A DNA stretch of 64,000 nucleotides from Burkholderia sp. BCC0322. GTDB lineage: Bacteria > Pseudomonadota > Gammaproteobacteria > Burkholderiales > Burkholderiaceae. The translations under genes were made by a program, and so were the position numbers. This document shows positions 32,396 through 40,741 of this stretch, one piece after another. A model generated the notes under the pieces. The model was not told where the DNA came from. It saw nothing but the letters and a program-made list of their open reading frames with translations, and ran no database searches. Every line of letters begins with the position of its first letter. Positions within the stretch are counted from its first letter, which is position 1. The stretch is from the NCBI RefSeq assembly GCF_902833045.1, contig NZ_CADFDU010000003.1, positions 372,001 through 436,000 on the forward strand. Reading direction: 5' to 3'.

Positions 32396-33787
32396 ATGAA
32401 TATGCCAATAACGCGCGATAAGAGCGCCGGCGCGGGGAGTGGTAACGGGCAGCGTCCGCTGATTTACTGGACGCAGTCGCCGTCCGTCATGCTGCGAAAG
32501 GAACTGGCGCGACGCGACTGGAAAGTGTCGATCGTTGCGCAGGCGAGCGAACTGCGCGACACGTCCGGTGAAATCACCTGCGGCATCCTCGACCTGAGCG
32601 GCGGTCATGCCGACGCGATCGGAAGCATTGCGTCGACCTGCGCGTCGATGCGCGACGTCGTCTGGGTCGCACTCGTCGACGTCGGCCAGACCGCTTCGCC
32701 GAACGTGCGCGCGCTGTTGCGCGACTATTGCTTCGACTACGTCACGTTGCCCGCCTCGCATCAGCGGATCGCCGATACGGTCGGCCATGCGTACGGCATG
32801 GAGTGCCTGTTCGCGCGCGATCGCGAACGGCTCGAATCGGAGGAGAAAGGCATCGTCGGCACCTGCAGCGCGATGCTGCGGCTGTTCGATACGGTGCGGC
32901 GCTTCGCGCGCACGGACGCACCGGTGTTCGTGTTCGGCGAAACGGGGACCGGCAAGGAGTTGACGGCGGTCGCGATCCATCGCCATTCGGAGCGCCGCAA
33001 CGGCCCGTTCGTCGCGGTCAACTGCGGCGCCATTCCGCCGCATCTGCTGCAATCCGAGCTGTTCGGCTATGAACGCGGCGCGTTTACCGGCGCGAACGCA
33101 CGCAAGATCGGCTATGTGGAAGCGGCGAGCGGCGGCACGCTACTGCTCGACGAGATCGGCGACCTGCCGCACGAGAGTCAGGCGAGCCTGCTGCGTTTCC
33201 TGCAGGAGCGCGCAATTCATCGCCTGGGCGGCAGCGATCCGGTGCCGGTCGATGTCCGGATCGTGTCGGCGACGCACGTGGACCTGCGGGAGGCGATGGA
33301 GGAAGGGCGCTTCCGGCCGGACCTGTTCCACCGTCTGTGCGTGATGCGCATCGACCAGCCGCCGCTGCGCGCGCGCGGCAAGGACATCGAGCTGCTCGCG
33401 CATCACATGCTCGAACGTTTCCGTGGCGACGCGCGCCATCGCGTGCGCGGCTTCTCGACGGATGCGATCACGGCACTTTACAAGCACGACTGGCCCGGCA
33501 ATGTCCGCGAGTTGATCAACCGCGTACGCCGCGCGGTCGTGATGACGGAAGGGCGCCTGATTACCGCGCAGGATCTCGAACTCGAATACTGCCTCGATGC
33601 CGCGTCGCCGTCGGTGGCCGACATCCGCAAGTCGATCGAGCGCGAGGCGATCGAAACCGCCTTGCTGCGCACGCGCGGGCGCGTCGCGGCGTCGGCCCGC
33701 GAGCTCGGCGTGTCGCGCGCCACGCTGTATCGCTGGATGGAGGCATACGGGATCGAGCGGCCGCGCGGCACGGGCTCGTCCGACTGA
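32396..33787 (+). CDS. berB: VpsR-like sigma-54-dependent activator (probable BerB)
   Basis: A 463-residue enhancer-binding protein. Residues 1-150 form a receiver-like domain resembling VpsR (LIYWTQSPSVMLRKELARRD) without an obvious typical phosphoryl-Asp pocket. The AAA+ domain has Walker A GETGTGKE (about 181-188), the sigma-54 contact loop GAFTGA (about 227-232) and Walker B GGTLLLDEIGDLP (about 246-258). A Fis-type HTH is at the C-terminus (ASARELGVSRATLYRWMEAYG). In B. cenocepacia, BerB is a c-di-GMP-binding RpoN activator of the Bep exopolysaccharide and, as I recall, follows bepL; position and architecture match. c-di-GMP binding here is inferred from that homology. Confidence 0.87.
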   Translation: MNMPITRDKSAGAGSGNGQRPLIYWTQSPSVMLRKELARRDWKVSIVAQASELRDTSGEITCGILDLSGGHADAIGSIASTCASMRDVVWVALVDVGQTASPNVRALLRDYCFDYVTLPASHQRIADTVGHAYGMECLFARDRERLESEEKGIVGTCSAMLRLFDTVRRFARTDAPVFVFGETGTGKELTAVAIHRHSERRNGPFVAVNCGAIPPHLLQSELFGYERGAFTGANARKIGYVEAASGGTLLLDEIGDLPHESQASLLRFLQERAIHRLGGSDPVPVDVRIVSATHVDLREAMEEGRFRPDLFHRLCVMRIDQPPLRARGKDIELLAHHMLERFRGDARHRVRGFSTDAITALYKHDWPGNVRELINRVRRAVVMTEGRLITAQDLELEYCLDAASPSVADIRKSIEREAIETALLRTRGRVAASARELGVSRATLYRWMEAYGIERPRGTGSSD

Positions 33788-33798
33788 GATTCGACAGG

Positions 33799-33830
33799 GG
33801 CGCTCGCGGCTTTCAGACGCCGCGAGCGCC
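33799..33830. terminator. Bidirectional stem-loop between berB and the GH2 gene
   Basis: GGCGCTCGCGGC (33799-33810) pairs perfectly with GCCGCGAGCGCC (33819-33830) around an 8-nt loop, filling the 46-bp gap between two convergent stop codons. It has no long T-run but is a strong 12-bp GC stem. Confidence 0.6.
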
Positions 33831-33833
33831 GCG

Positions 33834-36311
33834 TCAACCGGCCTGCGTGGCGCGCACCGTGCGCGCGGCGTTGACAGCCCGGACCTCCACGGCCGGCGGC
33901 ACATCGGCCGCGGCGCCATGCTTCCCGGTCAGGTCAAGCGGAACGAGGGTGACGCGCGCCGGCGTATCGGGCGCGAGATGGAACCAGTCGTCGCGCGGCA
34001 GGTAGCCCGGCGCATCGATCTGCACGTGACGCGCAACGTGCCGTGTGTCGATGTCGACATGCCACGTGTCACCGGTGCGCGACACGCACGCTTCCAGCCC
34101 GAGTTCACGGCGCGCCAGGGCGGCCGGATGCGAGCGGGACGGGAAATGGAACGCCTGCGACAGCAGCGTGCCGTCGTCCGCGCGGAGTGTCGCGACGACG
34201 GTGTCGTGTTCGCAGGGCCCGAACCGGTACGCGTAAGTCCAGTCGAAGAACCGGCCGAGCAGCTCGGCCGAGCCGATCCGCACGGCGTCGTGCGCCGCGA
34301 CTCGCACCGGGCAGCCGGCCCGCGCGACCGGCGTGCGGCCGTCGCGCAGCGCGACCAGCTCGAGCGCGGCCGACAGCGGCGCGGGGCGCTCGTTGACGAC
34401 ATGCACGTCGAGCCCGTTCAAGCCTTCGTCGACGAGCAGCAGCTGCACCGGCTGCAGGACCTGGCGCAACGCATACCACGCCGATTTCGGCCGGTGCGCG
34501 GCGTCGATCACTCCCCAGCCGGCGCCGGGCATCACGTCCTGGAACTGCCAGACGAGCGCGCCGGCGCAGCGCGAGCCGGTGCGCCGCCATTCGGAAAACG
34601 TTTCGCGCATCAGGTCCGCAATGACCGCGCGCGACAGCTCGAAGTAGCGCGCCGGATCCTCGCGCCGCAGCCGGTCGGGCACGACGTCGTAGAGCGTCTG
34701 CAGATAGTGGTCGCGTACGTCCTCGAAATCCCACGACGTGCCGGGATCGCGCGGTACGGCTGCCTTCCAGCGCGGCTCGTGCACGCCGGGCCAGCCGAGC
34801 TCGGCGAGCGTCGCGTCGCACGGCACGTTCGAGAACGCGAGGCATTCGCTCGCGAAGCGCACGTCCGCGCGGCGCGCGTCGTCGAGCGGGCGCAGGTAGG
34901 CACCGACGCCGTAGTAGTGCGACACGCGTTCGCGCGGTGCGAACGGCAGCACGCCGCCATCGGGCGAATCGGGCACGTACGGGACGTCGGGCCGGCACGC
35001 GGCCGCGTGGCCGGCCAGCCGGTCGGCGGTCAGCTCGACGAAGCGCTGCTTCGGGCCGAGCCCGGACATCGCGGCCTGTTGCGCGATCTCGCTGCCGCCG
35101 CACAGTACGGCGAGAGACGGCGATGCGCCGTGACGCGAGAGGAACTGCCGGGCTTCGCGATCGACGTTGTCCGCGAACGCGGGATCGTCGAACGCATAGT
35201 CGAAGTTCGCGAACATGAAATCCTGCCAGACCAGCAGCCCGAGCCGGTCGCACCACGCGTGAAAGGCATCGGCCTCGTAGGTCATCGTGCCGCCGACGCG
35301 GATCATGTTGAAGCCGGCGTCGCGCGCGAGCCCGAGCAGGCGGGCGTAGGTCGCGTCGTCCGCGTGCAGCGCGAGCGGCGCGGCGCTACTCCAGCATGCG
35401 CCGCGCGCGAACACGGGCACGCCGTTGATGCGCAGCCCGAAGCCCTTGCCGTCGGCGCCGGCGTCGACTTCGATCGTGCGGAAACCCGTTGCACCGAGCG
35501 GCCGCACCTCGTCGCAGAGATGCAGCGCAACGTCGTACAGCACCGGCTCGCCGTGCGTATGCGGCCACCAGCGGCATACGTTGGGTACCGCGACGCTGGC
35601 GCGCAGACGGTCGGCACCGGCACGTTCGAGCGTGGCGTGGTGCTGGCCGCACGACAGCCGCGCCGCGATCGCGTCGGGCAGCGGCGCGGCGAACGTCAGT
35701 TCCGCATCGAGCCAGCCCGTGTCGCCTTCGATGCGCGCGTGCAGGTCGCAATCGACGAGAACGGGCCCGTCGGCCGGATCGAGCACATCCACGGGCCGCC
35801 ACGGGCCCGTCGGCACATACGGCGGAAACCAGCCCGGCATGTGGCCGAACAGCGATGTGCGGATCGTGCGCAGCGCCGCCGGCTCGGCGAGCCGCGTGCG
35901 CCAGCGTGCCCGGCGCGGCGCGCGCGTGTCGCGCAGGTGCGGGGCGAGCGCCCGGAAACACAGGGTCAGCCGGTGCGCACCGTCGAGCGACACGGATACG
36001 TCGTGTGCGACGAACATGCTGTCGGAGCGGAGGATCGGCGTGTCGTCGAGCCACGCTTGCGCGAGCGTCGCGAGGCCGTGAAAGCGCAGCACGCGCGGCC
36101 CGTGTCCGCGCAGTTCGATCCGGTACCAGTGGTCGCGCTCGTCGAGCGATTCGGCTTCGTCGAGCCGGCCCGCCAGCGCGAGCGACTGCGCGACCGTGCC
36201 GGGCACGGTCGCCGGGATCCAGCCGGCGGCCGGGAGGTCGCGCGGTTCCCGTGCGACCCCCGCGGCCGTCGCCAGCATCGACCACGCGGGCAGGGCGCGC
36301 GTGCGCGTCAC
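33834..36311 (-). CDS. GH2 beta-mannosidase-like protein
   Basis: An 825-residue protein started by GTG at 36311 (GTGA overlap with the DUF1839 stop). No signal peptide is seen, so it is cytoplasmic. Order: N-terminal sugar-binding jelly-roll (WIPATVPGTVAQSL; RDHWYRIEL), Ig-like domain (PPYVPTGPWRPV), TIM barrel (GFNMIRVGGTMTYEADAFHAWCDRLGLLVWQDFMFANFDY) and C-terminal beta domains. The nucleophile Glu appears in RFASECLAFSN. The acid/base block is AVLCGGSEIAQQ, where GH2 enzymes have an Asn-Glu pair; here Ser precedes Glu. It ends a five-gene coupled operon with carrier-protein genes, so it may act on an aminoacylated glycan or glycoside, or have a non-hydrolytic role. Confidence 0.85.
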   Translation of the reverse strand: MTRTRALPAWSMLATAAGVAREPRDLPAAGWIPATVPGTVAQSLALAGRLDEAESLDERDHWYRIELRGHGPRVLRFHGLATLAQAWLDDTPILRSDSMFVAHDVSVSLDGAHRLTLCFRALAPHLRDTRAPRRARWRTRLAEPAALRTIRTSLFGHMPGWFPPYVPTGPWRPVDVLDPADGPVLVDCDLHARIEGDTGWLDAELTFAAPLPDAIAARLSCGQHHATLERAGADRLRASVAVPNVCRWWPHTHGEPVLYDVALHLCDEVRPLGATGFRTIEVDAGADGKGFGLRINGVPVFARGACWSSAAPLALHADDATYARLLGLARDAGFNMIRVGGTMTYEADAFHAWCDRLGLLVWQDFMFANFDYAFDDPAFADNVDREARQFLSRHGASPSLAVLCGGSEIAQQAAMSGLGPKQRFVELTADRLAGHAAACRPDVPYVPDSPDGGVLPFAPRERVSHYYGVGAYLRPLDDARRADVRFASECLAFSNVPCDATLAELGWPGVHEPRWKAAVPRDPGTSWDFEDVRDHYLQTLYDVVPDRLRREDPARYFELSRAVIADLMRETFSEWRRTGSRCAGALVWQFQDVMPGAGWGVIDAAHRPKSAWYALRQVLQPVQLLLVDEGLNGLDVHVVNERPAPLSAALELVALRDGRTPVARAGCPVRVAAHDAVRIGSAELLGRFFDWTYAYRFGPCEHDTVVATLRADDGTLLSQAFHFPSRSHPAALARRELGLEACVSRTGDTWHVDIDTRHVARHVQIDAPGYLPRDDWFHLAPDTPARVTLVPLDLTGKHGAAADVPPAVEVRAVNAARTVRATQAG

Positions 36312-37366
36312 CGCATGACCGGCACGGCTGCCGCGGTGTCGCTGCGCACGGGCGTCATGTGCCGCAGCGGCAACGCGATTTGCCGCGCGCAGGCAACCAC
36401 ATCCGCGTACGCGGCCCCGATCGCTTCGAGCGTCGACTCGCCGCGCTCCTCCTTGCCGCGCGCGCAGGCGCGCGCGAGCCGGAATTCGAGCACCATCGCT
36501 TCGGACGCGATGCGGTCGCACGCGGCGCGGATCTCGGCGAACGGCCCGACGCAGCCGCTGGCCTGCAGCCAGCGCGCGTAATGGCCGAACAGCTCGAAAT
36601 TCGCGCCGAGCTGCCGTACCGAGTTGAACGAGTACGCATGGAAATGCTCGAGCGGCGAATCGGCGAGCGTCCGTGCATCGGTCTGCAACTGCCGCCGGAA
36701 TGCGGCGATCGGGTCGACGACCGGCAGGCGCCGCAGGTGGCGCTGCAGCGCGGCGAGCGACGTTTCGCACAGCGCACGCTCGTCGAGCGGCGCAAACCGC
36801 CGCTTTGCGCATTCGACGTACGGCGGCAGCGTCATCGGCGAGTTGCCGCCGACGAGCCCGTCGTAGTCGAAGTCCTCGGCCACGTAATAGCCGCTGTTGT
36901 GGAAGTAGCCGATCTGGCGCTTTGCGCGGTCGATCGCATCGATGCCGATCGTCGTCTTCGTGTGCTGCGTGCGGTAGCTGCTGCCGCGCGTATCGGGCAG
37001 GAACCACGCGTCGACCTCGACGATCATCAGGTGGCCGCGCGCAACCTGCGTCTCGATGTGCTGGTCCAGCGGCTCGTAGATCGAGTGCTCCTGCACGACG
37101 ATGCCGTACAGCCGCTCCAGTTCGTCGTGCGGAAACTTGAAGAACGTGAACTGGTCGCCTTCGAAATCGAGTGCGATCGTAAACGGCAGCGCCGCGTACG
37201 GATTGAAGCCCCACCACCGGAGCACCTCGAGCCACATGTCGACGTAGCAGTTGGTCTGTTTCCAGACCATCTCCTGGCCGTGCAGCGGATGCGGCCGGTA
37301 GTGGCGCGCGCGGTGGCGCACATCCTCGAACGACGCGTCGTCGCCGTCGCGGGACACGAATCTCAT
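36308..37366 (-). CDS. DUF1839 protein, putative Cys-dependent aminoacyl transferase
   Basis: A 352-residue protein; its ATG at 37366 overlaps the ligase stop (ATGA) and its TGA overlaps the GH2 GTG. The N-terminal half matches DUF1839: KQTNCYVDMWLEVLRWWGFN with Cys40, VEVDAWFLPDTRG with Asp119 and YRTQHTKTTIGID with His135. This Cys/His/Asp order resembles the BtrH-type papain-like fold, which in butirosin synthesis moves an aminoacyl group from a carrier protein to an aminoglycoside. The C-terminal half is helical and Ala/Arg-rich. Beside a carrier protein and an amino acid:carrier ligase, a role moving the aminoacyl group from the carrier to an acceptor is likely. The acceptor is unknown. 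Confidence 0.78.
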   Translation of the reverse strand: MRFVSRDGDDASFEDVRHRARHYRPHPLHGQEMVWKQTNCYVDMWLEVLRWWGFNPYAALPFTIALDFEGDQFTFFKFPHDELERLYGIVVQEHSIYEPLDQHIETQVARGHLMIVEVDAWFLPDTRGSSYRTQHTKTTIGIDAIDRAKRQIGYFHNSGYYVAEDFDYDGLVGGNSPMTLPPYVECAKRRFAPLDERALCETSLAALQRHLRRLPVVDPIAAFRRQLQTDARTLADSPLEHFHAYSFNSVRQLGANFELFGHYARWLQASGCVGPFAEIRAACDRIASEAMVLEFRLARACARGKEERGESTLEAIGAAYADVVACARQIALPLRHMTPVRSDTAAAVPVMR

Positions 37367-38337
37367 GGCGTGCCCCACAGCACGTCGCGCACTGCGCGCG
37401 GCCATGCATCGATGTCGAGGCCGTGATGGCGGAACAGCGCGAGCGTGAGCCGTTCGAGGCCGAAGCCGACGCAGCCCGTGTGCGCGACGTCGCCCGTGGC
37501 GGTGCGGATGTCCCACAGCAGCCCGAAATGGTCCATGTGGTAGTTGAAGCTCAGGCAGGCGGTCTGGCGACCATCGTGCTCGATCGGGATCAGCAGCTCG
37601 AACTTCAGGTTCTGCTCGCGCTGGCTGTTCGCGACGATCTTGCCGCCGCGCCCGAAGAACGGATCGTTCGCGAGGTCGATCGCGTTGGGCAGGCGCAGCA
37701 TCTCGATCATCCGCGTGCCGCGTTCGATCCAGGTCTCGCGGAACGCGACGATCTGCTCGGGCGTGCCGATCCGCACGTACTCGCGCATCCGGAACAGCTG
37801 CATGCGGGTCGGATCGAGCGACGGCTCGTGGCGGAAGCAGTACGAGAAGACGTCGACGATCCGGCCGTCGGCCGGCAGCGCGCCTGCGCGTGCGACGACC
37901 GGGTAGACCGGGTAGCACGCGGCCGGCGTCATCACGACGTAGGTCGGCTTCTGGCTTTCCGTCCAGTCGTCGCCGCGATCGAGGCACTGCAATACGCGCT
38001 GGTGCTGGTGTTCGTCGCCACAGAACGCATGCACGCTGCCCGCGAGCTGCGGGAAGCTCTTCATGTATTCGCTGCGCTCGAACTCGGTGCGGCTCATCGC
38101 CGGCGGGAAGCGCAGCACTTCGGCCTGCTGGTCGGTGCCGATGCGCGTGACGAACGCGTCGAGCGCTTCCACGACGCGCTCGAACCGTTCGCTGCGGCCG
38201 AACAGGCCCTGGATGCCGGTGGAGACCAGCAGGCCCGCGTCGATCAGTTCGTCGCGCAGCGGGTTGACGCCCGCGCGGTCGATTGGTGCATCGGCGGGAG
38301 CGGAGGCGGCGGAGGGCACGGCAAGGCGATCGTTCAC
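37363..38337 (-). CDS. Amino acid:[carrier protein] ligase (class II aminoacyl-tRNA synthetase-like)
   Basis: A 324-residue protein started by GTG at 38337 (GTGA overlap with the flavoprotein stop). It is a shortened seryl-tRNA-synthetase-like catalytic core without the tRNA-binding coiled coil. Class II motif 2 is seen at residues 168-183 (FRHE...R...F), motif 3 at 291-297 (GFGLERL), and zinc-type Cys residues at 141 (TPAACYPVYP) and 289. Members of this family adenylate a small amino acid (Gly or Ala in studied cases) and load it on the phosphopantetheine arm of a dedicated carrier protein rather than tRNA. The carrier gene is two genes upstream in the same operon. Which amino acid is used cannot be read. 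Confidence 0.9.
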   Translation of the reverse strand: MNDRLAVPSAASAPADAPIDRAGVNPLRDELIDAGLLVSTGIQGLFGRSERFERVVEALDAFVTRIGTDQQAEVLRFPPAMSRTEFERSEYMKSFPQLAGSVHAFCGDEHQHQRVLQCLDRGDDWTESQKPTYVVMTPAACYPVYPVVARAGALPADGRIVDVFSYCFRHEPSLDPTRMQLFRMREYVRIGTPEQIVAFRETWIERGTRMIEMLRLPNAIDLANDPFFGRGGKIVANSQREQNLKFELLIPIEHDGRQTACLSFNYHMDHFGLLWDIRTATGDVAHTGCVGFGLERLTLALFRHHGLDIDAWPRAVRDVLWGTP

Positions 38338-39530
38338 GTATGTTTCTCCAGCGTCGCAGGACGCAGCGCGAGCAGCAGGTTCGAGGTGTTGACGGCAATG
38401 CGGTCGTTGCTGATCATCAGCGCCGCCGCATACAGGTCACGAATGTGGCGGCCGATGCTGAACGGCGTGCCTTGCTTGTAGCCGGCCATCCCGCAGATCA
38501 TCATGGCCTGGTGCGCGACTTCCAGCGCGGTCGTCGACACGTAGGTCTTCAGCGTGTTGATTTCGGCGGCCCGGGCCATGCCGGCCGACCACGAGCGGGA
38601 CGCCGGATTCGCGTGAAGGCGCAGCACGTTGTCGACGCGGGCCTGCATCGCCTGCATCAGCGCGAGCGATTCGGCGATGCGCCGCGACGCGGGCGACGGC
38701 GCGCCATCGGTCTGGCGTGCCTGTGCGCGGAAGAACTGGTGCGCGCGGTGGAATGCGTCGCCGGCCACGCCGATCCATACCGCGGCCCACAGGATGTGCG
38801 ACACCGGCACCATCGTTTCCTCGGCGATCTTCGCGAACGGCACCGGCAGGCACTGGACGGCAGCGCCTTGCGCATCGAGCTCGAAACCGTTGCTGCAGGT
38901 GCCGCGCATCCCGAGCGTGTCCCATTCGCCGCGGCGCGTGAGCGTGTAGCCGTCGCGCAACAGCGTGACGAGCACCTGCTCGGAAGCCGGCGCGTCCGCA
39001 TCGCGTCGTGCGGTCGCGAGGATGCCGTCCGCATAGTCGCCATACGAGATCGTCGGCGCGGATTTGCGCAGCCGGAACTCGCCGCCGTTGATTTCGAGCG
39101 CACACTGGCTCGCACGCAGGTTGCCGCCGACGCCGTCTTCCGACGTGGCCGATGCAAGCAGCCACTGGTGACGCACGAGCTGCTGCAGGAACAGCTTGTG
39201 CCAGCCCTGGTCGAGCGCGTGGTCGACGATGCAGGCGACCTGGATCTGGTGCATCGCGAACACCATCGCCGACGACGCACAGGCCTGGCCGAGAATCGAG
39301 CAGGCCGACGCGATATCTTCCAGCGACGCGCCAGCGCCGCCGAGATGGGGCGGCACCATCGCGCCGAGCAGGCGGCGCGCGCGCATGGCCTCGATCGCCT
39401 CGACGGGGCAGCGCGCGTCGCGGTCGACCGCGTCCGCGTGCTGCGCGGCGATCTGGGCGACGGCATGCGCGGCCTCGTCGAGCCGACGCGAATCGCTGTC
39501 GGCCGCGAGTTCGGGAAGCAGCGCGCTCAT
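38334..39530 (-). CDS. Acyl-CoA dehydrogenase-like flavoprotein
   Basis: A 398-residue protein overlapping the carrier gene (ATGA at 39527-39530) and the ligase gene (GTGA). The fold is clear: N-terminal helices (MVPPHLGGAGASLEDIASAC), middle beta domain (LASATSEDGVGGN; LRKSAPTISYGDYADGIL) and C-terminal helical domain (MMICGMAGYKQGTPFSIGRHIRDLYAAALM). The usual catalytic Glu in the last helix region (YEGTxx in short-chain dehydrogenases) is absent; ISNDRIAVNTSN stands there. It may therefore be a carrier-bound aminoacyl desaturase/oxidase of atypical type, or a monooxygenase-like member of the superfamily. Acting on the aminoacyl-carrier thioester is inferred from the operon. Confidence 0.85.
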   Translation of the reverse strand: MSALLPELAADSDSRRLDEAAHAVAQIAAQHADAVDRDARCPVEAIEAMRARRLLGAMVPPHLGGAGASLEDIASACSILGQACASSAMVFAMHQIQVACIVDHALDQGWHKLFLQQLVRHQWLLASATSEDGVGGNLRASQCALEINGGEFRLRKSAPTISYGDYADGILATARRDADAPASEQVLVTLLRDGYTLTRRGEWDTLGMRGTCSNGFELDAQGAAVQCLPVPFAKIAEETMVPVSHILWAAVWIGVAGDAFHRAHQFFRAQARQTDGAPSPASRRIAESLALMQAMQARVDNVLRLHANPASRSWSAGMARAAEINTLKTYVSTTALEVAHQAMMICGMAGYKQGTPFSIGRHIRDLYAAALMISNDRIAVNTSNLLLALRPATLEKHT

Positions 39531-39778
39531 GCCGAATGCTCGGTGCGTTGCAGCGTGGCGATCGTGTCCGCGAGCGCGTCGATGCTGCGGAACAGGTTGC
39601 GGTTCAGCATCTCGTCGGGAATCTCGATGTTGAATTGCTTCTCGATCGCGAGCATCAGCTGGATCGTGTCGAGCGACGAAAGGCCCGCTTCGTAGAGATC
39701 GTCCCCGTCGCCGATCGAGTCGATCGCGGCTTCGAGATGGGCGACGTGCTTCAGGATGGTTCTGATTTCGTTTTTCAC
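39527..39778 (-). CDS. Acyl/aminoacyl carrier protein
   Basis: An 83-residue acidic helical protein, first gene of the five-gene operon. The phosphopantetheine site is AGLSSLDTIQL, with Ser35 as the modified residue (SSL replaces the usual DSL). The following helix LMLAIEKQFNIEIPDEMLN is typical of carrier proteins. It should be converted to holo form by a phosphopantetheinyl transferase encoded elsewhere and charged by the synthetase-like ligase downstream. No fatty-acid or NRPS genes are nearby. Confidence 0.92.
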   Translation of the reverse strand: MKNEIRTILKHVAHLEAAIDSIGDGDDLYEAGLSSLDTIQLMLAIEKQFNIEIPDEMLNRNLFRSIDALADTIATLQRTEHSA

Positions 39779-39958
39779 GTGCTGCTCCGGCGTGCGTGGT
39801 GTCGTCCGCTCGGGCAGACGCGCGCTACGCGCTGACGTCCCCCCGGCAGTCCGGCATCAGTAGACCATTGGCAGACGCGGCGTTCTGTTCGCCACCCTAC
39901 AAACAGCTAACCCGGCAGGCAGGCGGCGCGCCGGCGCCGTCCCGCTGCGGCCCGCCAA

Positions 39959-40741
39959 TCAGGCGCGCGCCGCGGCCGGCACGCCCGAATCGGCCGACAG
40001 GATGCGCTTCATCTCGTCGCGCACGATCGCGCGGCAGCCGCACGACATTTTTTCGAGGCCGGCGAGGTCGGCGAGCTCGATCGAGCTCCGGTATTGCCGG
40101 ATCAGGCCCAGCTTCTGGATTTCGCCGGCGGCATCGGTGACCGTTTCGCGCCGCACGCCGAGCATCTGCGCCAGCATGCTGTGCGTCACCTGGATCTCGA
40201 TGCTGCGCGTCCGGTCGTACGCGAGCAGGAACCATCTGCATAACTGATGTTTGAGCACGTGGTGACGGCTGCAGAACGTGATCTGGGAGACCTGCGCCAT
40301 CAGCAGCCGCACGCACAGGAACACGAGATGGCGGATCACCGGCGATGCGTCGAACGCCGCGGCGAACACGCGCCGGTCGAGCCGATAGACGAAGCCGTCG
40401 CGGCAGGCCACGGCACGGCAGGGCATCCGGCCGCTGCCGCCGATCACGTCGTCGCACACCACGCTTTCGCTGCCGATCTCCGCGACTTCCAGCGTCATGC
40501 CGCCGGACGACACGTATTGCAACGAAATCGCGGTCGTGACGGGCAGGTAGACCGCGGCGAGCATTTCGCCGGGCTCGCAGAGCACTTGCCCGGATTTCAG
40601 GTGGACGAGTTGAAGGTGGGGGGCCAGGGTCGCGAGCTCTTCGCGGTCGACGGCCGCGAGAAAGCGGTTCGCATCGAAGCTGTGGGAAAGCTCGATCATG
40701 CCGTTCGCATACGCGACGGTGTCAGGGGCCTGATGAGTCAC
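39959..40741 (-). CDS. Crp/Fnr-family transcription regulator
   Basis: A 260-residue protein. I choose the GTG at 40741 because GAGGAT lies upstream; ATGs at 40768 and 40699 are possible. The N-terminal cyclic-nucleotide-binding-like beta-barrel (FLAAVDREELATLAPHLQLVHLKSG...) lacks the classic cAMP phosphate cassette. The C-terminal winged HTH is LAQMLGVRRETVTDAAGEIQKLGLI. It is a paralogue of the BerA-like protein 0.9 kb away (shared HLQLV, CSRHHVLKHQLCRWFLLAYDR pattern). It faces the carrier-protein operon on the same strand, 180 bp upstream of the carrier gene, and may control it. The ligand is unknown. Confidence 0.88.
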   Translation of the reverse strand: MTHQAPDTVAYANGMIELSHSFDANRFLAAVDREELATLAPHLQLVHLKSGQVLCEPGEMLAAVYLPVTTAISLQYVSSGGMTLEVAEIGSESVVCDDVIGGSGRMPCRAVACRDGFVYRLDRRVFAAAFDASPVIRHLVFLCVRLLMAQVSQITFCSRHHVLKHQLCRWFLLAYDRTRSIEIQVTHSMLAQMLGVRRETVTDAAGEIQKLGLIRQYRSSIELADLAGLEKMSCGCRAIVRDEMKRILSADSGVPAAARA

